A stretch of DNA of 15,069 nt from Sporomusaceae bacterium (GTDB taxonomy: Bacteria; Bacillota; Negativicutes; DSM-13327). The stretch lies in NCBI GenBank assembly GCA_027492445.1, contig JAPUES010000127.1, positions 1 to 15,069 on the forward strand. The letters are read 5' to 3'. The notes under the pieces were generated by a model that worked only from the letters and a program-made list of their open reading frames with translations, had not been told where the DNA came from and searched no databases. Every line of letters begins with the position of its first letter. Position 1 is the stretch's first letter. Shown here piece by piece: positions 1 through 6,932 of the stretch. The position numbers and the translations under genes are program-made.

Positions 1-4
1 TTCC

Positions 5-33
5 TAGACAGTTTATGGAATTGGTGGTATAAT
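5..33 (+). promoter_or_regulatory. Sigma-A promoter, extended -10, for the riboswitch/GGDEF unit
   Basis: A -35 box TAGACA (5-10, five of six consensus bases) and a perfect -10 box TATAAT (28-33) are separated by exactly 17 bases. The -10 is preceded by TGG, giving the extended -10 form TGnTATAAT. Transcription would begin near 40, about 15-20 bases before the conserved core of the riboswitch. Confidence 0.75.
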
Positions 34-49
34 TACGGCAAAAGTTAAT

Positions 50-137
50 CGAATATTGAGCAAACTTATCGAAAGATAAGGACGCAAAGCTATGGGTCTA
101 ACAACATGCAGATGTTTATGATTGCCAAGCCGCCGCT
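50..137 (+). ncRNA. Class I cyclic-di-GMP riboswitch aptamer (GEMM-I)
   Basis: The conserved core is directly visible. GCAAAC (60-65) leads into a six-pair hairpin closed by a GAAA tetraloop (65-80). The invariant GACGCAAAG (81-89) follows. A second hairpin opens with GGGTCTAA, has an AACAT/ATGTT tip, and closes through TTGCCAAGC (123-131). The GNRA loop and its receptor-like second arm are the hallmark of GEMM-I RNAs. Aligned by eye to the Vibrio Vc2 aptamer, the ligand-reading G20 corresponds to G60 and C92 to C133, which fits cyclic-di-GMP rather than the cyclic AMP-GMP variants that carry A there. That alignment is from memory. The outer P1 helix is weak and its limits are approximate. 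It lies just upstream of a diguanylate cyclase gene, a natural target. Confidence 0.88.
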
Positions 138-185
138 TTAGTCTAGGCTAAAATGTATTACCAGACTGAAGTAGTCTGGATTTTT
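136..185 (+). terminator. Riboswitch expression platform: antiterminator/terminator switch
   Basis: CCAGACT (161-167) and AGTCTGG (173-179) form a perfect seven-pair stem with a five-base loop, followed by ATTTTT, an intrinsic terminator. The competing stem is equally clear: CTTTAGTCT (136-144) pairs over nine positions, with one G-U wobble, to AGACTGAAG (163-171), which would dismantle the terminator. The 5' part of this antiterminator abuts the 3' strand closing the aptamer. Ligand binding is therefore expected to favour the terminator and switch the gene off. The off polarity is inference. Confidence 0.72.
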
Positions 186-228
186 ATAATGCAAAGAGAT
201 ATTGGTAGCAATAAGGGAGATGATTGCG

Positions 229-912
229 GTGTGGGAATTGCTGTTTTTTAGGTATACTTCCGCAGTGTTAGCAGTGCTGGGCAGTATAATAGGAATTGTT
301 ATTTATCTTCTCCATGATTTTTTGATGCTGTTAGGGACGGAATTTTCCCGTGCTGTAATTTGGTGCGCGGTGATTTTTGTGCCAGCTCTTGCAGGCTATT
401 TGTGCGGTAAACTAATACATAATCTAAATTATTGGGCCCATCGCGATCAATTGACACATCTTTGGAATAGTCGATATTTTTACGCAAAGATTAGTAAGGA
501 AATTAAAAGATTAAAGAAAAAAGAATCTTCACTATGTGTGGCACTGATTGATCTTGATGATTTTAAAATAATAAACGATACTTATGGACATAGTGTTGGT
601 GATGAGGTATTGCGCTCCATTGCAACCATATTAAAAGAAAATACCCGAGATCAGGATATTGTTGTGAGATGGGGTGGAGATGAGTTTGTCATTATTTTCC
701 CTGATACGAGCTTAGAAAAAGCATCCGTATTTGCCGAACGATTACGGGAAATGATTGAAGGTAATAGTAGTTGTTTTCAAGCGACGATTAGCGTGGGAAT
801 TTTAGTGGTAGAGGCTGAAGTGGAAGTTGCCCAACTGTTTAAAATGGTGGATGAGACCTTATATAAAGCAAAAAAAACAAAGAACTTAGTAGTTTCTAAC
901 GTTTATAATTAA
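229..912 (+). CDS. Membrane-anchored GGDEF diguanylate cyclase
   Basis: It makes cyclic-di-GMP from two GTP at the inner face of the cytoplasmic membrane. I place the start at the GTG at 229 (227 residues) because the Shine-Dalgarno AAGGGAG (213-219) is nine bases upstream; the frame is open back to a TTG at 202, and an ATG at 220 is too close to that site. Residues 11-30 and about 42-60 are two membrane spans with no sensory domain between them. The cyclase domain fills the rest. It has the FKxxND...GHxxGD substrate region with the guanine-reading Asn and Asp intact (N116, D125), and GGDEF at 149-153. An RxxD inhibitory site (R140-D143) stands five residues before GGDEF. The protein should therefore be active and product-inhibited, and the riboswitch adds a second product-sensing layer. 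The intact Asp argues against the hybrid cyclic AMP-GMP synthases, which carry Ser there. Confidence 0.9.
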   Translation: MWELLFFRYTSAVLAVLGSIIGIVIYLLHDFLMLLGTEFSRAVIWCAVIFVPALAGYLCGKLIHNLNYWAHRDQLTHLWNSRYFYAKISKEIKRLKKKESSLCVALIDLDDFKIINDTYGHSVGDEVLRSIATILKENTRDQDIVVRWGGDEFVIIFPDTSLEKASVFAERLREMIEGNSSCFQATISVGILVVEAEVEVAQLFKMVDETLYKAKKTKNLVVSNVYN

Positions 913-930
913 AGTGTAAGAGAAATTCAA

Positions 931-960
931 AAAATGACACCGCTATGGTGTCATTTTTTT
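931..960. terminator. Bidirectional terminator between the GGDEF gene and tyrS
   Basis: ATGACACC and GGTGTCAT form an eight-pair stem with a five-base loop, flanked by an A run on the left and seven T on the right. It can end transcripts from both converging genes; the tyrS stop codon is only four bases beyond it. Confidence 0.85.
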
Positions 961-964
961 TAGT

Positions 965-2182
965 CTATTCGACAATAATACGATGAAAATTTTTCTTACC
1001 CTTGCGAATCAGTAAACTGTTATCAATAAAAAGATCGGCAGTAAGTAGGAATTCTAGGTCTGTGACTTTCGTGTCCCCGACATGAAGACCGCCTTGCTGA
1101 ATGAGACGGCGCCCTTCGCTTTTCGAAGGGACAATTCCTGTAGTGGTGAGAATATCAATAATTTTTGTACCGAGCATTTCAGAGGTAATTGCGACAGTTG
1201 GTGCATTATCTAAAGCGCCAGCGCCGCTGAACAGTGCTTCTGCCGCTTGTTTTGCTTTTTGGGCTTCTTCTAGGCCATGGATAAGTGTTGTTACTTCAAA
1301 GGCCAAGGTTTGTTTGGCAAGATTGATTTCTTGATCCTTAAGGGCCCCTAGGCGCCGCACTTCCTCCATGGGTAGGAAGGTTAAAAGTGCCAAACATTTT
1401 TCCACATCGGCATCGTCAATATTACGCCAGTATTGATAAAAGTTATAAGGAGAGGTTTTCTCAGCATCTAGCCATAAAGCACCTTTTTCTGTTTTTCCCA
1501 TCTTGCGGCCATCGCTGGTAGTCAATAAAGTGAACGTCAGGCCATAGGCACATTTGCTTTCTTTGCGGCGGATAAGATCTGCTCCCGCTAGGATATTGGA
1601 CCATTGGTCATCGCCTCCCATTTGCATAACGCAGTTAAACTGGCGATTTAGCTCTAAGAAATCGTAAGATTGCATGAGCATATAATTAAACTCTAGGAAG
1701 GATAAGCCTTTATCGAGTCTTTGTTTGAAGCATTCTGCGGTGAGCATGCGGTTTACAGAAAAATGCATACCAATATCTCGGAGAAATTCAATATAGTTAA
1801 GCTTTAGTAGCCAATCCGCATTGTTAACCATTAAAGCTTTACCATCAGAGAAATCAATGAAACGCTGCATTTGCTTTTTGAAACGTTCTCCATTATAGAT
1901 GATATCATCTTGGGTCATCATTTTACGCATATCTGTTTTGCCAGAGGGGTCGCCAACCATAGTTGTACCACCGCCAATCAGACAAACAGGGCGATGACCA
2001 GCTTGCTGCATATGAGCCATGACCATCATGCCAAGGAAATGACCTACATGCAGACTATCCGCAGTAGGGTCAAAGCCAATATAAAAAGAAATTTTTTCCG
2101 TTGCCAACAGCTCAGCAATTTCCTTTTCGTGGGTAAGTTGTTGAATAAAGCCCCGTTCTTTTAAAATATCAAGTACACTCAT
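965..2182 (-). CDS. tyrS: Tyrosine--tRNA ligase
   Basis: It attaches tyrosine to tRNA-Tyr in the cytoplasm in two ATP-dependent steps. The 405-residue protein has the full class Ic layout. Near residue 40 is FDPTADSLHVGH, the HIGH-type ATP motif. It is followed by the GDPSGKTDMR region, the tyrosine pocket segment with YDFLELN and QMGGDDQWSNI, and RKMGKT as the KMSKS-type loop. The C-terminal ~65 residues (SEGRRLIQQGGLHVGD) are an S4-like RNA-binding domain. Length and order are those of ordinary bacterial TyrS. AAGGAGG (2200-2194) stands eleven bases before the ATG. It has its own promoter and a structured leader, and ends at the shared terminator at 931-960. Confidence 0.97.
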   Translation of the reverse strand: MSVLDILKERGFIQQLTHEKEIAELLATEKISFYIGFDPTADSLHVGHFLGMMVMAHMQQAGHRPVCLIGGGTTMVGDPSGKTDMRKMMTQDDIIYNGERFKKQMQRFIDFSDGKALMVNNADWLLKLNYIEFLRDIGMHFSVNRMLTAECFKQRLDKGLSFLEFNYMLMQSYDFLELNRQFNCVMQMGGDDQWSNILAGADLIRRKESKCAYGLTFTLLTTSDGRKMGKTEKGALWLDAEKTSPYNFYQYWRNIDDADVEKCLALLTFLPMEEVRRLGALKDQEINLAKQTLAFEVTTLIHGLEEAQKAKQAAEALFSGAGALDNAPTVAITSEMLGTKIIDILTTTGIVPSKSEGRRLIQQGGLHVGDTKVTDLEFLLTADLFIDNSLLIRKGKKNFHRIIVE

Positions 2183-2208
2183 GGATGAGAAAACCTCCTT
2201 ATATTTCG

Positions 2209-2243
2209 AAGCTTACCTTTAAAAAAGTCCAAGGGTAAGCCTT
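2209..2243 (-). other. Hairpin in the tyrS leader next to the ribosome binding site
   Basis: AAGCTTACCTT (2209-2219) is matched by AAGGGTAAGCCTT (2231-2243), giving a stem of about eleven pairs with single-base bulges and an A/T-rich loop. It ends nine bases upstream of the AAGGAGG that serves tyrS. No T-box signature is evident, so a role in tyrS control is only a possibility. Confidence 0.45.
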
Positions 2244-2250
2244 AGCTAAT

Positions 2251-2295
2251 ATTATTTTGAAAGGGAAAGTATTATACTTTCCCTTTTGAAATAAT
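2251..2295. repeat. Long near-perfect palindrome in the tyrS leader
   Basis: Arms 2251-2272 and 2274-2295 are inverted copies around a single central T, differing at only two adjacent positions. The inner thirteen pairs (AAAGGGAAAGTAT and its complement) are perfect. In the minus-strand transcript it forms a very stable hairpin within the ~125-base tyrS leader. Neither flank has a clean T run, so it is a poor intrinsic terminator. It could be an RNA control element, a stability element or a protein-binding site. Confidence 0.65.
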
Positions 2296-2315
2296 GCATA
2301 GAAAATCCTAACTGT

Positions 2316-2344
2316 AATATAGCAGGATGCGCCTACATTGTCAA
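2316..2344 (-). promoter_or_regulatory. Sigma-A promoter for tyrS
   Basis: On the minus strand a perfect -35 TTGACA (2344-2339) is followed, after 17 bases, by the -10 box TATATT (2321-2316). Transcription would start near 2309, giving tyrS a leader of about 125 bases that carries the two hairpins. Confidence 0.8.
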
Positions 2345-2381
2345 TGTCACCCATACAGGGGAAAAGCCTTCTTTATAATAC

Positions 2382-2723
2382 TTAGGAAAGGAACTTGCTG
2401 ATTAGATTGGATTGAATTAGAAACATATAGACAAGAGTTGCCCCAAAAATACTAACCAGGGGATTGCCGAAGTGTAAATGCAAAGCAATTACCAGAAGGA
2501 CGGCAAGTAGCTCGTTAAAACCATAAGGAAGGGTTCCTAAAGGAATATCCTTTAAGCAGTAAATCACCAAAATCGTGATTAAAGTAGGCGGGATGAACTT
2601 GCCGATAAACAGAATAATCTGGGGTGGTTCTCCCTTGCGGAAAAATAAAAAAGGAAAAACTCTGGTCAAAAAAGTAATAAAGGCCATAATGCCAATGGCG
2701 ATAACAACATTAGTTAGACTCAT
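2382..2723 (-). CDS. azlD: AzlD-type branched-chain amino acid exporter, small subunit
   Basis: This is a small hydrophobic protein (113 residues from the ATG at 2723) with about four membrane spans, the usual size and pattern of AzlD. Members of this family work with AzlC as a two-part exporter of branched-chain amino acids in the cytoplasmic membrane. The sequence shows the FLTRVFPFLFFR segment after the first span and LLAVLLVIALHLHF near the end, both typical. I chose the ATG over a TTG nine bases further out because AAAAGGATT lies nine bases before the ATG. The gene overlaps the end of azlC by 14 bases, so the two are probably translationally coupled. No clear terminator follows; the tyrS promoter starts within 40 bases of the stop codon. 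Confidence 0.85.
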   Translation of the reverse strand: MSLTNVVIAIGIMAFITFLTRVFPFLFFRKGEPPQIILFIGKFIPPTLITILVIYCLKDIPLGTLPYGFNELLAVLLVIALHLHFGNPLVSIFGATLVYMFLIQSNLISKFLS

Positions 2724-3432
2724 TTTCCACAATCCTTTTTTCTAGTACTAGCATGATACAGATAGAGGAAATAACAGCAGCTAGTAGCATATTCGATTTG
2801 CCAATGAAGAAGATAGCCAAGATGGCGCAGCCACCGCCAATAAGAAACGGGATACGCGTTTTATAACTTTTCAGCTGTTCTAGCAATAATACGATAAATA
2901 AAGCGGTTAAAGCAAAGTCAAGGCCGGTGGTATTAATGTTTATAAAATTGCCAGCAATCGCACCAATTGCGCTACCAGCCACCCAGTAAAAATGATTTAA
3001 AAGTGCAATATAAAAATAAAATCGGGGTGCATTAACGCCAGCAGGGTCTTTGATGGTGGTCAGTAAAGCGTAAGTTTCATCGGTGAGGGCAAAAATCATA
3101 TAAGGTTTTAACCGGCCAGTTTGATTAAATTTATCAAATAATGATAAGCCATATAACATATGACGAAAATTTACCAGAAAAGTAATGGTCGCCACTTCAA
3201 ATAAGGGAAGATTGTTGGCAAAGAAGCTCACAGCAAGAAATTGAGCAGCGCCAGCATACACGATAATACTCATAAACAAGGCTACCAGCCAGGGATAACC
3301 AGCATCCTTTAATAACAGACCAAAAGCAATGCCGATGGCTAAATAACCAAATAATACAGGCGTAGTTGCTTTAAAAGCGAGGGTTATAGTCTTAAACTGA
3401 TATTTTCCCGTTAGATAATTCATACTGAACAA
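2710..3432 (-). CDS. azlC: AzlC-type branched-chain amino acid exporter, large subunit
   Basis: This 240-residue, multi-span protein matches the AzlC/YgaZ family (COG1296). Family features visible are the GYLAIGIAFGLLLKDAGY stretch near residue 30, YAGAAQFLAVSFF near 60, the FLVNFRHMLYGLSL loop near 85 and ALTDETYALL near 115. It is expected to export branched-chain amino acids or analogues with the downstream AzlD. The start is not certain: the TTG at 3432 has GGAG five bases upstream, while the ATG at 3423 (237 residues) is fourteen bases from the same site. It lies 28 bases downstream of the proline-rich gene on the same strand, so all three may be cotranscribed. Confidence 0.9.
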   Translation of the reverse strand: MFSMNYLTGKYQFKTITLAFKATTPVLFGYLAIGIAFGLLLKDAGYPWLVALFMSIIVYAGAAQFLAVSFFANNLPLFEVATITFLVNFRHMLYGLSLFDKFNQTGRLKPYMIFALTDETYALLTTIKDPAGVNAPRFYFYIALLNHFYWVAGSAIGAIAGNFININTTGLDFALTALFIVLLLEQLKSYKTRIPFLIGGGCAILAIFFIGKSNMLLAAVISSICIMLVLEKRIVENESN

Positions 3433-3460
3433 TTCAACTCCATTTAATTGGTGGCAATAA

Positions 3461-4018
3461 CTAGGCCCGAACCTCGAAGTTTCCTTTGTTTTTAGGATTG
3501 GACTCTGTTTTGGGCTTTTTAATAACTTTTTTTGGTGTACTTTGGGGGAGGGGTTCCGTAATGCTTTGAGAAAGAATTAAATCCACAATTTCTTGAGAAC
3601 TTTCCGTAGAATAATCAACAATCGAAGCCTTTTTTGTGGGAAGCTTTTTCCAAAAATGAAGAGCTAACAAGACGATAGCAAGGAGAAAGATAAGGAAAAA
3701 GAAGATACTAATACCGAAAGAAGAGGGAGTTTTTTTCGGTGCTGGCAATGGTGCAGGGACAACAGTTCCAGCAGTCGTGTCTTTGGAATCACTAGTAGTA
3801 GAATTATAAGAACCTAAAGGTGGAATGCTAACAGGGGTAGGCTCAGGGGTAGGAGGTGCTGCCTTATCAGTAGAGGGAGCTATCTCTGCTCTTTTCTCGG
3901 TTGTTGTGGATTGGGTTTTAGTCGGGGGGGGAGTGCCATCTGACAAGGATTTACCAGCTGTCTTCATGGTAGGAGGAGTAGGTGGGGTTGGTTTTGTGGG
4001 TGGGGTTGGAGATTGCAT
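3461..4018 (-). CDS. Proline-rich single-span membrane protein of unknown function
   Basis: I do not recognise a family. The 185-residue protein has three parts. Residues 1-100 are dominated by Pro, Thr and Ser and are probably unfolded. Residues 101-123 (FGISIFFFLIFLLAIVLLAL and on) are one strong membrane span with Lys pairs on both sides. Residues 124-185 are a short tail with a possible amphipathic stretch (SQEIVDLILSQ) and a basic Pro/Lys end. There is no signal peptide, so the long N-terminal part may lie in the cytoplasm or be exported by a reverse signal-anchor. The ATG at 4018 is preferred because AAGGAG is nine bases upstream; the TTG at 4036 lies upstream of that site. The repeats put G-rich tracts on the opposite strand. 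It precedes azlC by 28 bases. Confidence 0.75.
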   Translation of the reverse strand: MQSPTPPTKPTPPTPPTMKTAGKSLSDGTPPPTKTQSTTTEKRAEIAPSTDKAAPPTPEPTPVSIPPLGSYNSTTSDSKDTTAGTVVPAPLPAPKKTPSSFGISIFFFLIFLLAIVLLALHFWKKLPTKKASIVDYSTESSQEIVDLILSQSITEPLPQSTPKKVIKKPKTESNPKNKGNFEVRA

Positions 4019-4143
4019 GAAATATAACTCCTTCAACTCTAATTTATCCAGGAATCTTTCTGTGTTTATCCTATCACATTATTGCCATCAGGGAAACCGT
4101 TTGGGGGAAATTGGAGGCCGTGATATTCTCGGCAAGATAGTAA

Positions 4144-4174
4144 AGTAACCGATAGGAAAAGCCTATCGGTTACT
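4144..4174 (-). terminator. Perfect 13-pair hairpin, probable terminator of the 45-residue gene
   Basis: AGTAACCGATAGG and its exact complement enclose a five-base loop. It lies 34 bases past the stop of the small basic gene on the minus strand. The T tract after the stem is short (TTTAC), so termination strength is uncertain; a palindromic operator is an alternative. Confidence 0.5.
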
Positions 4175-4208
4175 AGAAGAGGATATAGTAAATTAGTCGA
4201 AAAGAACT

Positions 4209-4346
4209 TTATTTCCCTCTACCTGCTTTTCGCATGGGCATTTTATGATTGGCAGTGTTAGATTTTCCTTTCGTTGCTTTTTGGAATGATTTATTATTTT
4301 CAAGTGCTTTTTTCTTTTTTTCAAGGACTAGTGCGAGTAGATCCAT
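4209..4346 (-). CDS. Small basic protein of 45 residues, unknown function
   Basis: This short frame has one of the strongest ribosome binding sites in the window: AAAGGAGG eight bases before ATG. It encodes 45 residues beginning MDLLALVLEKKKKALENNK, an amphipathic Lys-rich helix. It continues to a basic end with about one Lys or Arg in three positions (KATKGKSN, HKMPMRKAGRGK). There is no membrane span, Cys pair or recognisable fold. The composition suggests a nucleic-acid- or ribosome-associated peptide, but that is inference. It is monocistronic or the first gene of the minus-strand group leading to azlCD, with a hairpin at 4144-4174 behind it. Confidence 0.65.
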   Translation of the reverse strand: MDLLALVLEKKKKALENNKSFQKATKGKSNTANHKMPMRKAGRGK

Positions 4347-4672
4347 TTTACATTCCTCCTTTCCTCAATACTGGGTAAAAATAGTGACGGAGTATTGATT
4401 GTTATAATAAGTTATTTCCATATCTTTTATTTTCTATAATACTCTAGGGAATTCCTTTATTAAATTTAAAATAACAGCAGTGGCAGTTGCTAATTTGAGG
4501 AAGATAACGTAGAAAGTTTTAAAAAGCAAGTTGTAGATTTGTAAATGATGTATAATAGTATTTTAAGACAAAATAGCAGTACATTTTTTTACAACAAGAA
4601 ATAAAAATACAGCGCTAATACAATAAAAATACTTAATAAAGGAGATAACAAATTTTTTGTTATTGAATAAAG
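4347..4672. other. Intergenic region between divergent genes
   Basis: This A/T-rich 326-base stretch has no convincing gene. It holds an inverted repeat TCAATACT (4365-4372)/AGTATTGA (4391-4398), spaced 18 bases, just upstream of the small basic gene and possibly an operator. A perfect TATAAT at 4551-4556 on the plus strand may be the -10 for topB, though no good -35 precedes it. The hairpin before topB is listed separately. Confidence 0.5.
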
Positions 4673-4675
4673 ATG
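4638..4675 (+). promoter_or_regulatory. Ribosome binding site with a hairpin in the spacer (topB)
   Basis: AAAGGAG (4638-4644) is followed immediately by ATAACAAA (4645-4652), a TTT loop and TTTGTTAT (4656-4663), a perfect eight-pair hairpin. The only possible start, ATG at 4673, is 28 bases from the Shine-Dalgarno when linear, but nine bases when the 19-base hairpin is folded out. An in-frame TGA at 4664-4666 rules out an earlier start. The geometry suggests that folding is needed for initiation. Confidence 0.6.
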
Positions 4676-6829
4676 AAAAAATTGATTATTGCAGAAAAGC
4701 CATCTGTAGCAAGAAATATTGCTGATGCAATAAATGCAAAAATTAGAAAAGATGGTTTTATTGAAGGAAATGACTATGTAATCACTTGGGCCTTTGGACA
4801 TTTATTGCAATTATACGATGTGAAAGATTATGATTCGTCCTTAAAAGGCTGGAGATTGGAGAATTTTCCTTATATTCCCCAGGAGTTTAAATATAAGGTC
4901 AAAACTTCGGGCAGTGATAAAGAACAAGTGGATAGTGGAGCACAAAAGCAAATTAATATTATAAATTCTTTGATTGAAAGGTCAGATATTGAAGGTATCA
5001 TCGCAGCGACAGATGATGATCGGGAAGGACAGGTAATTTTTGACGAAATAACAATTTACCTAAAAACCGAGAAACCAGTTGAAAGATTACTGCTAAATGA
5101 GTGGACAATTGACGAAGTTCAAAAGGGACTACAGAATTTAAGACCGAATAGTAAGATGCAATCCTTGCAAGATGCGGGAATAGGCCGTCAGCTAGCCGAT
5201 TGGCTGATTGGCATTAATCTTACCTCGGTGGCGACTGTAAAATATCGTGGTGACGAAAAAATAAAAGTTTTAAATATTGGGCGGGTCTTATTGCCAACCT
5301 TGAAAATAATTTATGATCGTGATAAGGAAATAGAAAGCTTCCAAGAATCTAGGTATTATAAATTAATCGCAGAATTTAATACCCGGGAAAATGTTACATT
5401 CGAAGGTACCTATTATGAAGATGATAATGAAAAGTTTGAGCAGCAAGAGTATCTAGATATCATAAATGGTAAAATAAAGGGTAAAAATGCTGTGGTTGTG
5501 GCTAAGACGGTTGAACGAAAAAAAGAATACCCGCCATTTTTATTTAATTTATCCAACTTACAAGGGGTTGTCACCAGTAAATATAAAGACTGGACATCAG
5601 ATAAAGTATTAAAGACAGCACAATCCTTATATGAAAAAAAGGCGATTACGTATCCTCGTACGGCCAGCCAGGTTCTAGATGAAAGTTTAATAGAGAAAAC
5701 TGAAAAAGTATTAAATGCCCATAGACAAGGAAATCCATTTGCCAATGAAATCATATTTCACACGGCTAAAAGGATATTTGATAGTAAAAAGGTTGAAAGC
5801 CATTCCGCAATCATTCCGACATACATGCTACCAGGGAATTTAACCAACGATGAAAAGATTGTCTATGATGAAATAAAAAATCGCTTTCTAGCCCAATTTA
5901 TGCCTATTGCGGAGAGTGAGGAAACTATTTTAACGATTAAGCTTAATGATGATCTGCTAAAGGGAATATTTATCAGTAAAGGTAAAGTTCAGCTTGCTGA
6001 AGGATGGAAAAAAATAGAAAAGGTAACAACCAAAGAAGTAGAGTTGCCAATGATTACAGAAAGGGAAGAGTTGGTAGTCAAAAATGGCAAGGTAACGGAA
6101 ATTAAGCGTAAAGCACCTAAAGCCCATAATGAAAAAACCTTGTTACGGGTTATGGAGACCTGTGGGAAAAGCTATGAAAAAGAAGATTCAGAAGAAATGA
6201 TGCTCGCCATACTGAGTGGATTTAGCATCGGAACACCAGCGACTAGGGCTGAGACAATAAAAAAATTAAAAGATGTTGGCTATATAAAAGCCAAAGGAAA
6301 AAGCCTTGTCTGCACTGAACTCGGCAGAATGTTAGTGGAAAGCTTTCCGGTGCCAGATTTGTTTGACTTAGAGTATACTGGTAAACTTGAAAAAACACTT
6401 TCTGATATTGAAAAAAAGAAATTTCAAAAAAGTGATTTTATCAATATGATTGTAGCGTTTATACAAAAATCAGTTAATGCTATAAAAACCGATCCGCATT
6501 TTGGTGCGAAGGGTACGGTGCCCAGTGATGTAGAAATATTAGGTCAGTGTCCAGAGTGCAGTAGCCCTGTGGTGGAAACGCTTAAAAGTTTTGGCTGTAG
6601 CAATTGGAAAAATGGCTGTAAATTTGCCATCTGGAAAGATGATCGATACATTACGGGTTTTGGCAAACAAGTTTCGCCGGAAATGGTTAAACTGTTGCTG
6701 CAAAATGGTAGGGTAGGCTTTCGGGGGCTAAAAAGTAAAAAAGGAACAAATTTTGCAGCATATTTTCATTATGTAAAAGATGAGAAGACGAACCGCTATA
6801 ACTGGAACATGGAGTTTATTGATAATTAA
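4673..6829 (+). CDS. topB: DNA topoisomerase III
   Basis: This type IA topoisomerase cuts one DNA strand through a tyrosine to unlink replication and recombination intermediates. The 718-residue protein is close to the length of Bacillus TopB. The N-terminal Toprim domain has IAEKPS with the catalytic Glu (E8) and ATDDDREGQ with the metal-binding acids (D114-D116, E118). The active-site tyrosine is Y327 in ITYPRT, where most relatives continue with Asp-Ser rather than Ala-Ser. HSAIIPT (near 380) and SIGTPATRAETIKKL (near 522) are the further conserved type IA motifs. The C-terminal end has a four-Cys zinc-ribbon-like element (C626, C629, C642, C649), then a small conserved tail. It stands alone, closed by the terminator at 6881-6916. 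Solitary topB genes also occur on integrative elements, but no such element is visible here. Confidence 0.95.
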   Translation: MKKLIIAEKPSVARNIADAINAKIRKDGFIEGNDYVITWAFGHLLQLYDVKDYDSSLKGWRLENFPYIPQEFKYKVKTSGSDKEQVDSGAQKQINIINSLIERSDIEGIIAATDDDREGQVIFDEITIYLKTEKPVERLLLNEWTIDEVQKGLQNLRPNSKMQSLQDAGIGRQLADWLIGINLTSVATVKYRGDEKIKVLNIGRVLLPTLKIIYDRDKEIESFQESRYYKLIAEFNTRENVTFEGTYYEDDNEKFEQQEYLDIINGKIKGKNAVVVAKTVERKKEYPPFLFNLSNLQGVVTSKYKDWTSDKVLKTAQSLYEKKAITYPRTASQVLDESLIEKTEKVLNAHRQGNPFANEIIFHTAKRIFDSKKVESHSAIIPTYMLPGNLTNDEKIVYDEIKNRFLAQFMPIAESEETILTIKLNDDLLKGIFISKGKVQLAEGWKKIEKVTTKEVELPMITEREELVVKNGKVTEIKRKAPKAHNEKTLLRVMETCGKSYEKEDSEEMMLAILSGFSIGTPATRAETIKKLKDVGYIKAKGKSLVCTELGRMLVESFPVPDLFDLEYTGKLEKTLSDIEKKKFQKSDFINMIVAFIQKSVNAIKTDPHFGAKGTVPSDVEILGQCPECSSPVVETLKSFGCSNWKNGCKFAIWKDDRYITGFGKQVSPEMVKLLLQNGRVGFRGLKSKKGTNFAAYFHYVKDEKTNRYNWNMEFIDN

Positions 6830-6880
6830 GATTGCACCAAATACCAGTAGGAAAATAAACTAAAAAAGATTTCCTAAAAA

Positions 6881-6916
6881 GAAAGACACAATGCACTAAT
6901 TGGCATTGTGTCTTTC
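6881..6916. terminator. Bidirectional terminator after topB
   Basis: GAAAGACACAATGC (6881-6894) and its exact complement (6903-6916) enclose an eight-base loop, with a TTTC tail on the right and AAAAA on the left. It separates topB from the converging coiled-coil gene. Confidence 0.85.
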
Positions 6917-6932
6917 TTTCTAGAAAATCCAG

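Noticed and set aside
50..137. GEMM-Ib (cyclic AMP-GMP) variant, because an A (59) is close to the ligand-reading position
   Set aside because: Aligning through the GAAA hairpin and the closing strand puts G60, not A59, at the position of Vc2 G20, and the adjoining cyclase is of the canonical type with Asp in place of the Ser of hybrid enzymes. The alignment is by eye and could be retested.
202..228. TTG at 202 or ATG at 220 as start of the GGDEF gene
   Set aside because: AAGGGAG at 213-219 is correctly spaced only for the GTG at 229.
2209..2344. T-box riboswitch before tyrS
   Set aside because: No conserved T-box bulge, specifier stem or terminator with T run could be found.
4019..4036. 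TTG at 4036 as start of the proline-rich protein
   Set aside because: The AAGGAG just after it is the ribosome binding site for the ATG at 4018.
3825..4148. Gly/Val-rich 107-residue plus-strand frame
   Set aside because: It is the reverse reading of the Pro/Thr codon repeats of the minus-strand gene, with no ribosome binding site.
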